In this document: one piece after another, positions 34,495 to 46,199 of the stretch
Layout of the letters: every line of letters starts with the position of its first letter
How positions within the stretch are numbered: position 1 is the stretch's first letter
NCBI RefSeq assembly: GCF_964340395.1
Contig: NC_135554.1
Location: 10,847,475 to 10,911,474, forward strand
Direction: 5' to 3'
Origin: Glandiceps talaboti
Taxonomy: Eukaryota; Hemichordata; Enteropneusta; Spengelidae
Length of the DNA: 64,000 bases
The notes under the pieces: model-generated
The model's database searches: none
What the model saw: the letters and a program-made list of their open reading frames with translations, nothing else
What the model was told of the DNA's origin: nothing
Program-made: the position numbers and the translations under genes

Positions 34495-37400
34495 ATGGTT
34501 ATGTATTTGGTAGAATTGAGTGTTGTCTGCAATAGTACAAGGAAAGCAAAATATTTACAATATGTTAAAAAAAAGAACAGTGACTTTGGATATCTTTTCT
34601 ATAGTTGAACCAAGTTGAAGTTTTAAAGAAACACTCCCCCCCCCCTCCCCCTCCCCCTTACCCATGAGAATTGTGTACTTACTATTCATTTATATTCAGC
34701 TGTGACATTTGTTACTACTTAGTATATCAACCTATATAAATAGGTATTTGTTGAATTAGATATGTTTATGTTAGACAGGAGACAGTTTGTTGATTTGTCG
34801 TCATTTAGAATTTAACCAGAGTTGTTGTTTTGTTTTTTTTCAACATCTAACATTGATTTATGAATTGAAATTAGAAGAGTGGTTAGTTGTTTTCTTATTG
34901 TAGTGTTAGCAACGTTAATAGAACATATTCAGCATTGTATTCTGATGCTGTGTATTATACTTCATTGTTTTGATTGGCTGGTTTGTAGGTAGAATTTGAT
35001 TGATAAAGTTCAAACATGTCAAAATATATTAAACAACACTTGCATTATTTTGCAAAGATAGTCTCATTTCAGAATTCTAGTAAGTCAGATCTGGTATGAC
35101 AATCAATGTTTTTTTTTGCACAATCCAAATTCAAAGTAGATACCTTTCTTATTTTATGTAAATCATTTTGTCATCTTGGTAATGCTCAGGGTACTAATAG
35201 CTAGTCACACAGTGTTTTGAGTTGAGTTTTGTTGAGAGCATCTAGTTCATGTGTTTGTTTCAAATCATTGAATACTAATACAGTATTTGTATAATAGTGA
35301 TGTTTACCAAACACTAACAATTGTTCTTCAGTTGTGAATACATCTAACCATCAGGATCCGGAGACAGGATCTATAATTTTTATTGCGTCATTAGTTGTGT
35401 TACATCTAACCAAATGCTAGGTGACAAGATCTTATTCAAATTTTTGTAACATCATACTAATAATTTATATATTAATCGAAAATTTGTATTCACAATGTCA
35501 AAAAATTTCTCAAATCCCAAATTTTCACCAACATCTCGTCAGCATCACCAGGGATGTATTTACAATTGGATGTTGTCACATGTCTCTTCCATGAAATGAG
35601 CATGAGAGAAACAGCTGTGATCTTGATGTAGGCATCGCGGTTGAAACTGGGCTTACTGTAGTGAATACAATTATAGCCCATAGTACATCCCTTATGACGA
35701 TGATGAGATGTCGGTGAAAATGTTTGACTTGCTTCTAAGAAATATTTTGATTCTGTGAGTAGATATTTTCTTTAGTAACTATGACTCCAGAATCCATGAA
35801 CATTCGTTCTCGCATACTAATCACATTGTTTATATTTTCAGCCTGGATTTGAGGATGAGAATTCCCAAGAAACTCCTATAATCCGTTACTGTGCAGTAGC
35901 TGGTATTGAACACTGTCATAAAACAGCTATAACAGATTTACAGTGGTTACCAGACCATATTGAGGTAAAGTCAATCATTTATACATGGAAGTACAGTAGA
36001 TAGCAGCCGGCAGGCGGAAAAATCAACCGGCTACTCTGCAATGTTTTGCTGGCTACCTTTCCAGGAATTTTTTTTTTAATTTCTTTCTTTCAGCCAGTAT
36101 ATTTCCACCATTGGGCAGATTTATGAGTCTCATTTCTAGATATTACTGCCTGCTTTTCATATTTTGTAATTAGCTACAGCCCAGCTTTTATCAGTCTTAT
36201 GTTTTCAAAGTCACAAAAGCTACAGTTCTGTTGCTGATGATGTATACATACCGGTATTTATGAATACTGTTTAAATAAAAAAAGAAGATAAATGAATTTT
36301 TAAAACAAATTCGTTTCAGAGCTGTCTTTAAAAACCTATTCACTGTTTCGTATTTGTGTGTGTGAAAGAAACTATTGTTATCACTGATCAATATACACAT
36401 TCCACAAGTCAATGGATTTTATGCAAATTCCCAGTTTCAGTACAGATTTATAAAACAATTCATGATTTCATTATTGTGTACTCAAATCTATAAATTTTTC
36501 CTGTCGTTATTTCAATTCTTGCAGATAAACCGTGTGGGTGTTGTATACGAGAACAAAACTAAGACTTGTACACAAATTCTGACCTCCGCTACCGATGGGT
36601 AAGTTTGTAATTATTGAACTTTTATCAGTTACTCAGCACACCTGCCAATTTGACAACCCCGTGTAGGAAGAAGTAATTGTCAAAGATATCCATTCTAGAA
36701 TTCAAACGTAAATGTAGTCTAAATCCTATACAGTATTGTTACCATTTATACCTCCCTCCACTCACAGTATAGTCAAAGTCATTACTCTAGAAGTCCTGAG
36801 ATGCAATTTAAAATTCATCCACAACCACCTACACAGTCATTAACATCATGTCTTTGTTAATCAATCACAAAATTCTAACCATTAACACAGTCCATCATAA
36901 AGTTAGTGTTTATTGGGGGATTTATGTAATGTCCAAATATGGTATAATTGTCAGCTTTAAGATGTTACCTATACACTGTTTACATCACTGTATCAGTTGG
37001 GGTTCACTGATTGGATGAACAACGTTTTGTGCTGATTGAGGGACTTTGACCAGATGTGGTTTAGTTAGAAACCATGCTGGCATCCAGACTAACATAAATG
37101 ATGTAACAATAACAAAAAGTGAAACTTTCAAAATTTGTCTGAGAGTTTTCTAAAATATTTACAAATGTTTCATCATATTATTTTTATGTGATAGTTATAT
37201 ATAATGCCCTGTTTGACGTCACACAGGTGAAGATTTGCACATATTTATGTGATAATCAGTGTTGTAACATGATAAGAAATACTGAACTTTTAATATTTGA
37301 CCAGAAATTGTGAAAAAAAAATACTGTTCTCTACTACTGATTATTTGAAGGTAATTTGCCTAGTACATGAAAAATCTATGACAGTTAGTTCTTTTCTAAT

Positions 37401-40400
37401 AAATGAGTATGCTTGCATTTTTTTTTTACCAACACAGAATTAGAAGTCTATATTTCATATTTGCGTAGAATTGTAAATAATACTTGATGGTCATGTTATG
37501 TGTTTTAGGTCTGTGTTGCTATGGGATACCAAACCACCTAAAGGACATACTCCTATCATTAGTGGAGTACCTAATAATCCATTCCAAATACCTACAACAT
37601 TTAAACATTTAGATTTGTCATGGAAACCGCTACTAAGGGTAAGTTGAAATCAGAAATTTACTATAAATGTTTAAATAAACTTATTGCGTATTGCATTTGA
37701 TATGTGAAGTCTGCCCTCATATCAAATCTTTAATCTAGTTTATCGTAGTCTTTCTGTAACTGATTGCAGTTTGTATGACCACTGTGGGTTCAGAACGTGA
37801 AAAAGAACTTTCTATTTGAAAAGCTCACCTGTTTTTGTCATGACCTAGAGAGGGTAAAACTGACAGTTTCTTAAAATGAACTAATTTTCCCTCACGTCAT
37901 GGTTGTTTCTTGGCAATGTAGTATATATTTGAAGAATATTATGTTATTTTTTTTACAGCTTCCCTTAGCTCGTCTTGATGGTGGAAGTGGTGAATATGGA
38001 CCTACAAGGATTTCTATCAAAGAAAGACAAGGAGATAGAAGTATTGGTAAGTCAGAATTTCTATTTGTGTGTGTGTGTGTGTGTGTGTGTTGTGTTGTGT
38101 TGTGTTGTGTGTGTGTGTGCATGTGTGTATATGTGCAGTGTTTATAACTGTGAATTGTTTCTTGTCAGGATAGTTTGTCTAAAGTGAGGCGATGACACAA
38201 AGATTGGCTGTGCAGTTGTCTTCACGGAAGTAGGGAGGGTTATTTTTGTGTTTTCCACCAGATATGTAGACTATATGGGCTGGACAAACATGAAAAAAAG
38301 ACCAATGTGAGGGTATTTAAGTGATGCACGCTGACCAGAAACAATTCTTTTTTTCTTTTTTTTGGCCTAAAAATAAGTTCCAAGGCAGAAAAAATAATGT
38401 TTATTGTTGAAACCCAGTCATGGTGCAAAACCAGTCAAATACCATTTTTGTTACTTTTAGTCACACTGAAAAAATATTTCAACATTTATACACTTGTACA
38501 GTCACTAAATTGTAAACAGCTTCTAACTGTGAAATGCCACAACAAGGTTAGGAAATATTTGAAATGAACTTGACAACTATGTAATATACTGATTAGTTTT
38601 AGAATTTCACCTCTTAGTATTTTGTCATCAAACAATATCTGTGTTGTCTGATAATTATAGAATATCAATGCTTTAATATAACATTCTTATGAACCCAGTT
38701 TGGATTAGCAGTAAATTAGGCTCTGGACTGAAAAACAGTTGTGTGGCAGACTGCAGAAAAAGTTAGTTCTTAACAACAACAAATAGTCCTATGTAACCTG
38801 TATGGCTTCACTGATATGATAACACTAATATGCAAACCTAAAGATTCAAACCCCAACCTGTAAGCCTGTCATTTATTACATGTATGATATAATATAATAT
38901 AATGTTTTTCCTTTGTTTTACAGTGGAGAAGGGTAAGAATGACAAAACCGATGCACTAAGCAGTTCCCAATTGACAACATCTCTTAGAACAGGTTCAGCT
39001 AAAGATAAGAGACAACTAGACAATGTATCTACAATGTTCTATGTAGGAACTGAGGTAAGGTTATCATCTAAATTTGACTTATACTAGTATTAAGGGGCAC
39101 AAGCTGAATTTATATATTGGGGTATAATTTTTATCTGCATTTTAAAAGGTACTCAAAGTATTGTACGTACTGAAGCTTATTTAACCATCATTTTGTAATC
39201 AACAAATCTCAAACCTGGTATTGATATGTGTATAAACGATCCAATGATGTCATTTACTGTACATATAAAACCAATGTTCAGAAAATGTCTACTATGCAAT
39301 CCACTTATACAAGATTTGTTGTGTACATGTTATACAGGATGGTGAGATGGTGTACTGTGATTGGAAGTATGACAAAGATCCCGACTCTGGCAGACTAGCA
39401 CGTAAGTATGACATTGGTGTAATGTATGTGTGATAAACTACACACACTGTCATGGTTTTTTTTTTTTTTTTACATGTTCACACTTAATTACTGGATACTG
39501 TATACTCTTCTTGTATTCTTACCATGGCCAATCTATTCTAACTATAATGATTACTGCTTTACACTAAAATTGCAGTCAAAGTTGACTATGTGCATGCATG
39601 CAAATAGTGCTTTATTTTGTTGAACAACTTAAAAACTAATATCACAAGGACAAAACACAGCAAACAGTTTAACTTAAAGGTTTCACTTTAGATTTTCACA
39701 TGAAAATGAATGTTTCATGGACTCTAGGTTCACAGTATGAATTGAACATTTCAGCTCACAGGCAAAACATTCCTTGGAAGCAAATCCCAAAGTTTCACTG
39801 ATGTCTCGTCAATTTCATCAGGGTATACTAAATGGGCTGTTAACATGTGTCTCAAAGAGAACAGATTTTTTCATGATGTCAACTAGTATGTTTTGGCGTC
39901 AATGTGTTATTGTCCTTTTTTATTGTGACTTGTAACTTACAAATTTGTTGATTTTTTGCCTTGATAGCTCAAAGACCAGAATGGAGTAAACTGTTACATG
40001 ACAGTGCAATCAACACACTGCAAAGATCTCCGTTCTTTAAAGACATTATTCTGTGTGTTGGAGGATGGAATTTCAGTATTTGGAAGGAAGGCATTGAGGT
40101 ATGTATCCAGAAATATCAGATAGTCTATCAGTTTGTATTACAGTCAGTGGATATTTAGATATTGTACCTTGTATGAGCCAAATTGAACAAAAAATATGGA
40201 ATATATACTCTGGTTGTTCTACGTCATGACAACATGTATCTATGTCATGACAACACGTGTCTACGTCACTGGTTCTGCTGTGTTGGAAATATTAATCAAA
40301 ACATTTAAAATTGCTATTACTTTCCCCAAATTTTCCTTTGATGTCACTGGCGCTGGTATAATTATGTTATTCCCCAATATTTTTCTTCATTCAGCTGGAA

Positions 40401-42547
40401 AATACTCGTGACCTAAGGGTTGTCACTACTCATCTAGCAACTTGTAGTGACAAAGGATTCTTTATAGGTCACTCATATTTTCCTTGGCTGAATGAAGAAA
40501 AATATTGGGGAATAACATCTAAGCTTTTAGCATTGGAATCTAAGTGTATGGACTTCAGTACTTTCCATCTTCTATGCTTAGGGGAATGGGGTCATGAGAT
40601 GAAATTTCAAATTCAACCGAAACCACCCACATCGCCATTAACATTATGTCTGTTAATCAATCACACAATTCTGTCCAATGACATGTTAGTGTTTATTTGT
40701 GGGCAGTTACCTAATGATCAAATATGGTATATTTGTCATATCAGGTCACTTACTTTGCATAATATTTTAGAAATGTAGTTATATTTTACTTTATCATGAT
40801 ACATGAAAATTTGATCTTAAAAGTAACAACAATAAATTGATATTGTGTCTATTTGACAGAGTGGACCATTACTAATATCAGCAGCTTCTCAGAAGAAATT
40901 AACAGCTGGTCACTGGAGTCCATCCCGTCCAGGAGTGTTTTACATTGCTAAGACAGATGGTAATGTTGATGTGTGGGATATACTGGATAGAACACATGAA
41001 CCATCACTTACACAGAATGTGACTGCTGCCTCTATTACATCTATATTCCCATGGGCTGTATCAAGTAAGTTGGACTTTATCAAATCATGGGCTGTATCGA
41101 GTAAGTTGGACTTTATCAAACCAGAAAGAACTAGTTTGTCATTATTAAAATAGCTACTGTTGATGACGCGGTATGTTTCTGTCGTAAGTTAACTTTGGAT
41201 CATGTAAAAGAAAACTTTCTCAAGTAATGTTATAATATCTGTGTATTTCAGGTAAACAACATTTACTGGCCATAGCTGACAGTATCGGTACACTTCATAT
41301 ACTAGAAGTACCATGGAATCTGAGACATGCATCATCAAATGAGGTAATATCATTATTTACAGGGTGTGTTTTGACCATTATCTTATTGACCTAATGTGGT
41401 TTTTCCAGCCAGCTTTTTTTGTAAAGATTCAATATCAACCTGTAATGCTGTATTTGGTTTATCAAGTATGTGTTCACTTACAGTTGTATTGTGGATGTCT
41501 TGATTCCAGTGTGTTCCAGTGGAAAACACTTGGTTTTCACTATGATCAGCTTCCACTATGATCATGATACGTTTGATGTTTTCACTATTCTGACCAGTGT
41601 ATGGATTCCTCTGTTCATATAGTACTGTACTTGTTTCTTTATCTCAGGTCACCAGTGTGTCTAATTACTTTGACCGAGAAGTCAAACGTATCGACTTTGT
41701 GCAAGAAAGGAAAGAAATTAGAACGACAGAGAAGAGAAAGAGGGATGCAGATGAAGCAATCAAACAAGCTGTAAGTTGAAATCATTATACGAAGTCCAGT
41801 GTTTTCCAGTATATAGCGCCCTCTATCACATGCATTGACTATTCTTTTGTTTAAAAAATAGTACACTTATGCAAAGTCCGGTGACGCACTGAGCCGAACT
41901 CCAATAAGGAATAACATTGTCCTTGTTTTTCTAGTATATAGCGCCATCTATGCATTCACTATCATGTTCTTTTGTTTAAAGAATAGCATGCATGAAAATT
42001 CTTTTATACTACATTACAATGTTATACTACATTATTTGCATTACTGCACATGGATTGGTAATATGTAATCTAGTTGCTAGACCTCAGGCTTTCTTCCGTT
42101 ATGACAAGTGACCAAAGGTCACTTTGCACCTGACAGTTGCAATCAAGGGCGACCGCCCAAGGTATTACTTGCATTCTCTCATTCAATTAATGTAAACCTG
42201 GATATTTCTACTAGAAAATTTTGTTCACAATGTCCAACCAGTTCCCAGACAATTTTCTAAGCCGGCTGCAAGGAGGCATATTATTTTAGCTACTGCTTAT
42301 ATTTGCTGTCCAACGAAATAAGTGAAAATAAGTCTTTAGCGAAAATGTTAATAGCAAATGAATTTCTAATATATTGACTGTGATATTTCTGACTCCCCCA
42401 ATACAGGGTAAACCACCAGAGCCAGATGAAGCAGAGGTCAACATGAAACTGAAAATGGCCTATGATGATTATGAAGAGATGGCCAAGAAATACTTAGAAG
42501 AACTAGGAGTATTAGAAGTACCTGATGAACCATTGCCTGAAGTGTAA
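26376..42547 (+). CDS. DNAI3: Dynein axonemal intermediate chain 3 (WDR63-like), complete
   Basis: WD-repeat intermediate chain of inner-arm axonemal dynein, needed for motile cilia and flagella. Exons: 26376-26631, 26856-26915, 27430-27617, 28570-28674, 29598-29741, 30464-30663, 31196-31312, 32110-32221, 32684-32887, 33209-33388, 35842-35964, 36525-36598, 37509-37638, 37959-38046, 38924-39054, 39338-39401, 39968-40098, 40860-41064, 41252-41343, 41648-41770, 42407-42547 (TAA); 2868 nt, 955 aa (human about 890). Residues 1-105 form a Ser/Pro/Lys-rich disordered extension; 106-390 hold the conserved N-terminal part (EWISLGSEFEVEEE); about 400-870 the WD repeats (TTVDWHPAIKGVIAVAC, GGCINGQVVLWDITRW, SVLLWDTKPP, GGWNFSIWKEGIE); 870-945 a charged coiled coil. 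Exon 8 starts inside a tandem array and exon 18 has a duplicated donor. Very secure family call. Confidence 0.96.
27938..28228. mobile_element. 291-bp foldback element in DNAI3 intron 3
   Basis: Ends TTTCTTGTAAGTCACCA and its exact inverse TGGTGACTTACAAGAAA, extending inward through GTAAGAGATA and GGGGAACA on both arms. Non-coding. Confidence 0.75.
31617..32125 (+). repeat. 90-91-bp tandem array that includes the start of DNAI3 exon 8
   Basis: AAGCCATGCA recurs at 31621, 31711, 31802, 31893, 31983 and 32074, spacing 90-91 bp, with a three-unit higher order of about 272 bp. Units carry copies of the exon 8 acceptor and first codons: true exon TGTAG|ATTTGAACTAGCC at 32110; copies TATAG|ATTTTAACTAGC near 31757 and 32029 (which read straight into TAA) and TGTAG|ATTTGAGCTAGC near 31845. 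The last copy stays open through FELALQQN, then runs into non-homologous repeat sequence and stops at TAG. Confidence 0.9.
32271..32405 (+). mobile_element. Fragment of the GACGAGATGTCAG family (DNAI3 intron 8)
   Basis: Begins AATGGTCATGGACTTCGGAT, like the ends at 39707 and (inverted) 35782-35812 and 62220-62247, and contains GCTGGTGTCTCGTTAGCATC, matching the arm at 35518. The right arm is not evident. Confidence 0.5.
34456..34488. repeat. (TA)n microsatellite within AT-rich palindromic stretch
   Basis: TA repeats at the end of a 100-bp TATA-rich stretch (34395-34488) in the 2.4-kb DNAI3 intron 10. A poly-T run lies at 33901-33920 in the same intron. Confidence 0.85.
35518..35812. mobile_element. 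GACGAGATGTCAG-family foldback element (DNAI3 intron 10)
   Basis: Arm 35518-35560 (TTTTCACCAACATCTCGTCA) is inverse to 35683-35725 (GAGATGTCGGTGAAAATGTT). The outer right end at 35782-35812 is the inverted TCATGGATTCTGGAGTCAT seen as a left end in other copies. Non-coding. Confidence 0.65.
36004..36178 (+). mobile_element. Dispersed repeat, copy 2 (DNAI3 intron 11)
   Basis: Partner of 9148-9320: same order of CTGCAATGTTTTG, TTTATGAGTCTCATT and CTAGATATTACTGCC. Confidence 0.65.
36790..36960 (+). mobile_element. Dispersed repeat shared with 40595-40745, copy 1
   Basis: AAATTCATCCACAACCACC, CATTAACATCATGTCT, TTAATCAATCACA and GTTAGTGTTTATT occur here and, slightly changed, in the same order at 40595-40745. 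No inverted ends recognised. Confidence 0.6.
38069..38120. repeat. (TG)n with TGTTG variants
   Basis: TG tract with three TGTTG steps starting 22 nt after the donor of DNAI3 exon 14. Confidence 0.9.
38152..38348. mobile_element. AGAATTGTTTCTGGTCA MITE, copy C (internally deleted)
   Basis: Ends GAATTGTTTCTTGTCA and TGACCAGAAACAATTCT. Lacks the CTCAACAAACCTG...TTCATG middle of copies A and B. Lies in DNAI3 intron 14. Confidence 0.75.
39700..39900 (+). mobile_element. GACGAGATGTCAG-family copy (DNAI3 intron 16)
   Basis: GAATGTTTCATGGACTCTAG at the left and TTTCACTGATGTCTCGTCAA inside match the other family members at 32271, 35518 and 62050. Confidence 0.5.
40178..40518 (+). mobile_element. Repeat with terminal foldback, copy 1 (DNAI3 intron 17)
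   Basis: Shares about 330 bp with 54148-54474, including ACGTGTCTACGTCACTGGTT and AATACTCGTGACCTAAGGGT. Its right half (40364-40518) is a foldback: ATGTTATTCCCCAATATTTT is inverse to AAATATTGGGGAATAACAT, with about 50-bp arms around a GTCACTAC...GTAGTGAC inner stem. Confidence 0.8.
40595..40745 (+). mobile_element. Dispersed repeat shared with 36790-36960, copy 2
   Basis: Sits immediately right of the foldback repeat ending at 40518, in DNAI3 intron 17. See 36790-36960 for the shared blocks. Confidence 0.6.
41051..41120 (+). repeat. 36-bp tandem duplication of the DNAI3 exon 18 donor
   Basis: ATGGGCTGTATCAAGTAAGT (41051) is repeated as ATGGGCTGTATCGAGTAAGT (41087), followed in both by TGGACTTTATCAAA. 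Both GTAAGT donors are intact. Using the second adds exactly 36 nt, with no stop and the same phase, inserting SKLDFIKSWAVS before SKQHLL. Confidence 0.9.
41801..41988 (+). repeat. Direct repeat pair containing TATAGCGCC(C/A)TCTAT
   Basis: About 60 bp (41801-41862: AGTATATAGCGCCCTCTAT then TATTCTTTTGTTTAAA) recurs at 41931-41988 with small changes, in DNAI3 intron 20. Confidence 0.75.
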
Positions 42548-43313
42548 CAGATATCTGAACTAACTCAACACATGTGAATAACAAAATATCTACAGAACTG
42601 TCTTGAAAGTTACCCCAAATTAACATCAAAGGTACGAGATATTCAAAGTGCAAGATTTTATTCACTGAGAAGGTTGTATGTAAATACTTAATTAATGTCA
42701 GATTGAGTCTGACGTATGTACATTTCATATGAAAACCAATCAGTTGATGAAATATACAACTGGTGTTCATTTCCTGTAAAATTTAGTGTAATTAATTAAG
42801 TACAATTTCATCCTAACTTTGTACTGCTTATAGATAATTACAACCACTAATTAACATCACAAAGTCTAAGTAGTGGTGTCTGAACAATTTTCATATACAG
42901 TCCATCCAAAATGTGACATTTGTCACTTTTACTTAACTATTTCCTGAGACGACTTTTTTTGTATATTTACTTCAGAAAGTTGTAAAGTTTGCACTGATGA
43001 AATAATTTTTGATTTGAACTGAAACTCAGTTTGTATGTGTTTTGTTTTGTTATGCTGGTTTCTGCCTAGCAAGTCCATTGGGATTGGAATATGTAAAAAC
43101 TAATAACAAAAAAAAATGTTCACACAAAAAAAAGACAAAAAGAAACAACAAAACAAATTCTTGATGAAAAATGCAAAAAAAAATGAATTTTTTAAGTACC
43201 ACCTTATATGTTAGTGGACAATGTATTAGTTTTTTTTCAGAATAAATCTGTATATACAAAAATTATTATATTTTGACATCTCGTTTCAATGTCATTGTGT
43301 ATTATTGAAATAT

Positions 43314-43319
43314 AATAAA
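43314..43319 (+). terminator. Candidate DNAI3 poly(A) signal
   Basis: AATAAA about 770 nt after the stop, followed 24 nt later by a long TG tract, which would supply the downstream GU-rich element. An alternative AATAAA lies at 43241. Confidence 0.4.
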
Positions 43320-43340
43320 TATTAATATTATACAGAAACT

Positions 43341-43475
43341 TTGATTTGTGTGTGTGTGTGTGTGTATGTGTGTCTGTATGTGTTTGTGTGTATGTGTGTG
43401 TGTGTATGTGTGTGTGTGTGTGTGTGTATGTGTGTGTGTGTATGCGTATGTGTGTGTATGTGTGTGTGTGTGTGT

Positions 43476-43506
<31 letters not shown>
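43341..43506. repeat. (TG)n microsatellite with TATG steps
   Basis: About 165 bp of TG with regular TATG and TCTG interruptions. It produces long spurious C/V frames (plus) and H/T frames (minus). Confidence 0.95.
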
Positions 43507-43570
43507 GCTATTACTTGTTTGACATTGAACCATTAAAAATACTACTAGTTTGTAAAAAAAAAAAAAGAAG

Positions 43571-43909
43571 AGAATTGTTTCTGGTCATGACAGTTTGTCT
43601 AAAATGGTGTGACGATGCGATTTTTATTTATTTTTATTTTTATTTTTTTCTCAACAAACCTGTCACTCAGTCTACTATTTATGGCAGTTACTGTTCTTTT
43701 TATTTAATACTTTAGAGCAAGTGTGTATGTTGGGGGAGGGGGGGGGGGCAGATGTCATGTGCTTGTTCATGAATGGCTCTGCAGTTGTCTTCACTGAAGT
43801 AGGGAGGGTTACTTTTGTGGTTCCCCACGGATCTGAAGACTGCATGGACTGGACAAACACACACAAAAATCGACATGAGGGTATTTAAATGATGAGTAGA
43901 AGCAATTCT
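43571..43909. mobile_element. AGAATTGTTTCTGGTCA MITE, copy B
   Basis: 339 bp; left end AGAATTGTTTCTGGTCATGA, right end AGAAGCAATTCT. Full-length relative to copy A, with an internal T-rich expansion and a G run. Lies just past the TG array. Confidence 0.8.
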
Positions 43910-46167
43910 TTCTCTTTTTTGGCTACAGATAAAGATACAATGCGACATTCATGCCATGCTATTAACTACCACTCACTTGGTTTATAAGTCTGATAGGGCT
44001 GAACAACATGACATATCTTACAGACAAAAGTATTACCCGGCTGCCAAGTATCTGATTGTAACTATTGTTTGTTTGTCACCTGTCATGTAGAGTAGTTCAT
44101 ATTGATAGATAGCTGAGACTTATAAAAATGACACTTGGGTTATAATCAGTCTAGGTTACCTACACTCTTGTCACTGGGGCTCTCACTTTATGGCTATCTC
44201 TGCCCATTTCATGTGATTTCTGTGTTTGGTTAGGAGGAATCCATCATGGTATATAAAAATGCACTGCCAAGAATGGGACACTTAGTGTAAGTAATCCCAG
44301 GCAATTCAATCTCCTGAGTAGCATATGTTTGAAAGTCTAGAGCAACAGACGCCTGTTCATTTCAAATAATATAATTTTACATTCAATCTATGGTCTAATT
44401 ATTGGCATGATTTTATGCATCCGTAAACTGAAAGTGGAAGTCACATAAAAAAATTGTGCACTACTTTCCCAGACTAAGATATAATGTGTAATGTGTGTAT
44501 AAAATTAAAAATACATTATGTTTTAATTAAGAATTAGAGCTCATGCAGCGAGACCAAGCCAGGCAAAACAGCGCCCTCAACCAAACAACAGACAATATGT
44601 CAAGATATAAACAGTGACTCTGACTTGATATTATCTCAACCTTGACCTGTTTATTTTATTTACAAAAGTTTTTTTTAAAGTGTTTCCGTTCTTATATTTC
44701 AGGCCATGGATATTAAATTGGCAAAACGTAACATGACCTGGCCCATGCCCATATTGGCAGCCATTCTCATAAAAACTAGTTTCAGAACCCGAGTGTCATG
44801 TACTTGGACTTTTATGAACTATATTGATTACGATACCGGTACCCCAACCCGGAATGGACTATATCTCATTTCGTCTGTGATTTTATTAGGGGGAACATTT
44901 GATTTATGGGGGTGGGATGGAGGATTTTTGGGGAAAAATTGTCGGCAGGTGAAGGAGGAAAAAAAATAATTTGATCCCATAGTGGCTTGAGAAAAAAAAA
45001 ATGCTGCGATGTGAAAAAAATGCATTTCTTCTGATATGGAAAAAATAATTTGATGCAGGACTGACAATAGAAAAAAAAAAGACTGTCACAGTTATGGAAA
45101 AAAAATTGCAAGTTTATACGGAATCGGGGTAGTAAAACTTGATACTTCCGACATTGCTTGGTTGGGGGCGCTATTCTGCTAAGTGTAATTAAATGACATC
45201 GTTCATAGATCCTGAAATTAGAGATTTCTGTTCTGACAGAATTGTTGCAAATATTCTATATTTACTTCTAAATCATGTGAACAATATAAAAATAATAACA
45301 AATTGAGAAACGCATATTCTTTATTCTGACAATCTGAAAATGGGAGATTCCATTTCTATGACAGTAAGTTAAATAGTGGACGATATACAAAGTGAACAGA
45401 ACTTTATATTTAGCCTGTCTTCGTAGATAGTGAAGTAATATGAAGATTTGATGTTTATTCAATAAGATAACCACCTAAAAATACAAAACCTGTTAACAAC
45501 GGCAGACGAACTACTTACATGAATAATATTATTTGCCAGCCGACTGAAAGGTCATCACACTTCTTCCGTTTATTGGTATAATGAAATCTATACATCATAA
45601 CTCTACTGTGAGAATACAGACACATGTCAGCTTGAGCGCTAGCCCCACAGTGACTTGTGAGCTGATATTCTTTTCAGGGTGGTCGCGAGACTAGTGCAAA
45701 ATATTCACCTTGTTACGGACGATCGCATAATGTCACACACAAGCTCAATTATCATATAAAGCGAACTTAGTTCGTTTAGGGGGGAGGGAGGTCTGGCGTC
45801 TATGTGCGATTGCTGAACTTGGTGGTGGGTTTCTGGTAGTCTTTTAATGTGCTTACAATCATGATTTTACATTACACCGATCATAGTGGTGTGACTGCTA
45901 CACTTTTCATCATAGTTTACATCATATATGAACGTTTGATGTAGTACTTGTGAACGTTCGTTGGGGGGGGGGGGGGTGTTTTGAGCTAAACGAACCTTGT
46001 CCGTTTGTTTGTTGAGCTCATGTGTCGGACATTGTGCGATCGTCCTTTCGGTATTTACAAATATTCAGCAAGTACCGTCACTAGTCTGGTCAATGCACTC
46101 CGCGGATGCACTCTAATTCGTAAATACATAATAAGTAAACGCGCGCGATTAAATTAATAAGAGTAAG

Positions 46168-46199
46168 CATAGACCTTCCACCTTGGTGGAGGGTCTATG
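46168..46199. repeat. Tight 15-bp hairpin
   Basis: CATAGACC-T-TCCACC, two-base loop, then GGTGGA-G-GGTCTATG: a 15-bp stem with one T.G pair. No coding context. Confidence 0.7.

Noticed and set aside
43341-43715. Cys/Val-rich and His/Thr-rich ORFs
   Set aside because: Direct translations of TG/CA microsatellites. The same applies to 37892-38187 and 50863-51161.
44706-44969. 87-aa ORF just after an AG acceptor-like site, possible extra exon or gene
   Set aside because: No similarity recognised, no plausible partner exon; DNAI3 already ends at 42547 with a family-like C-terminus.
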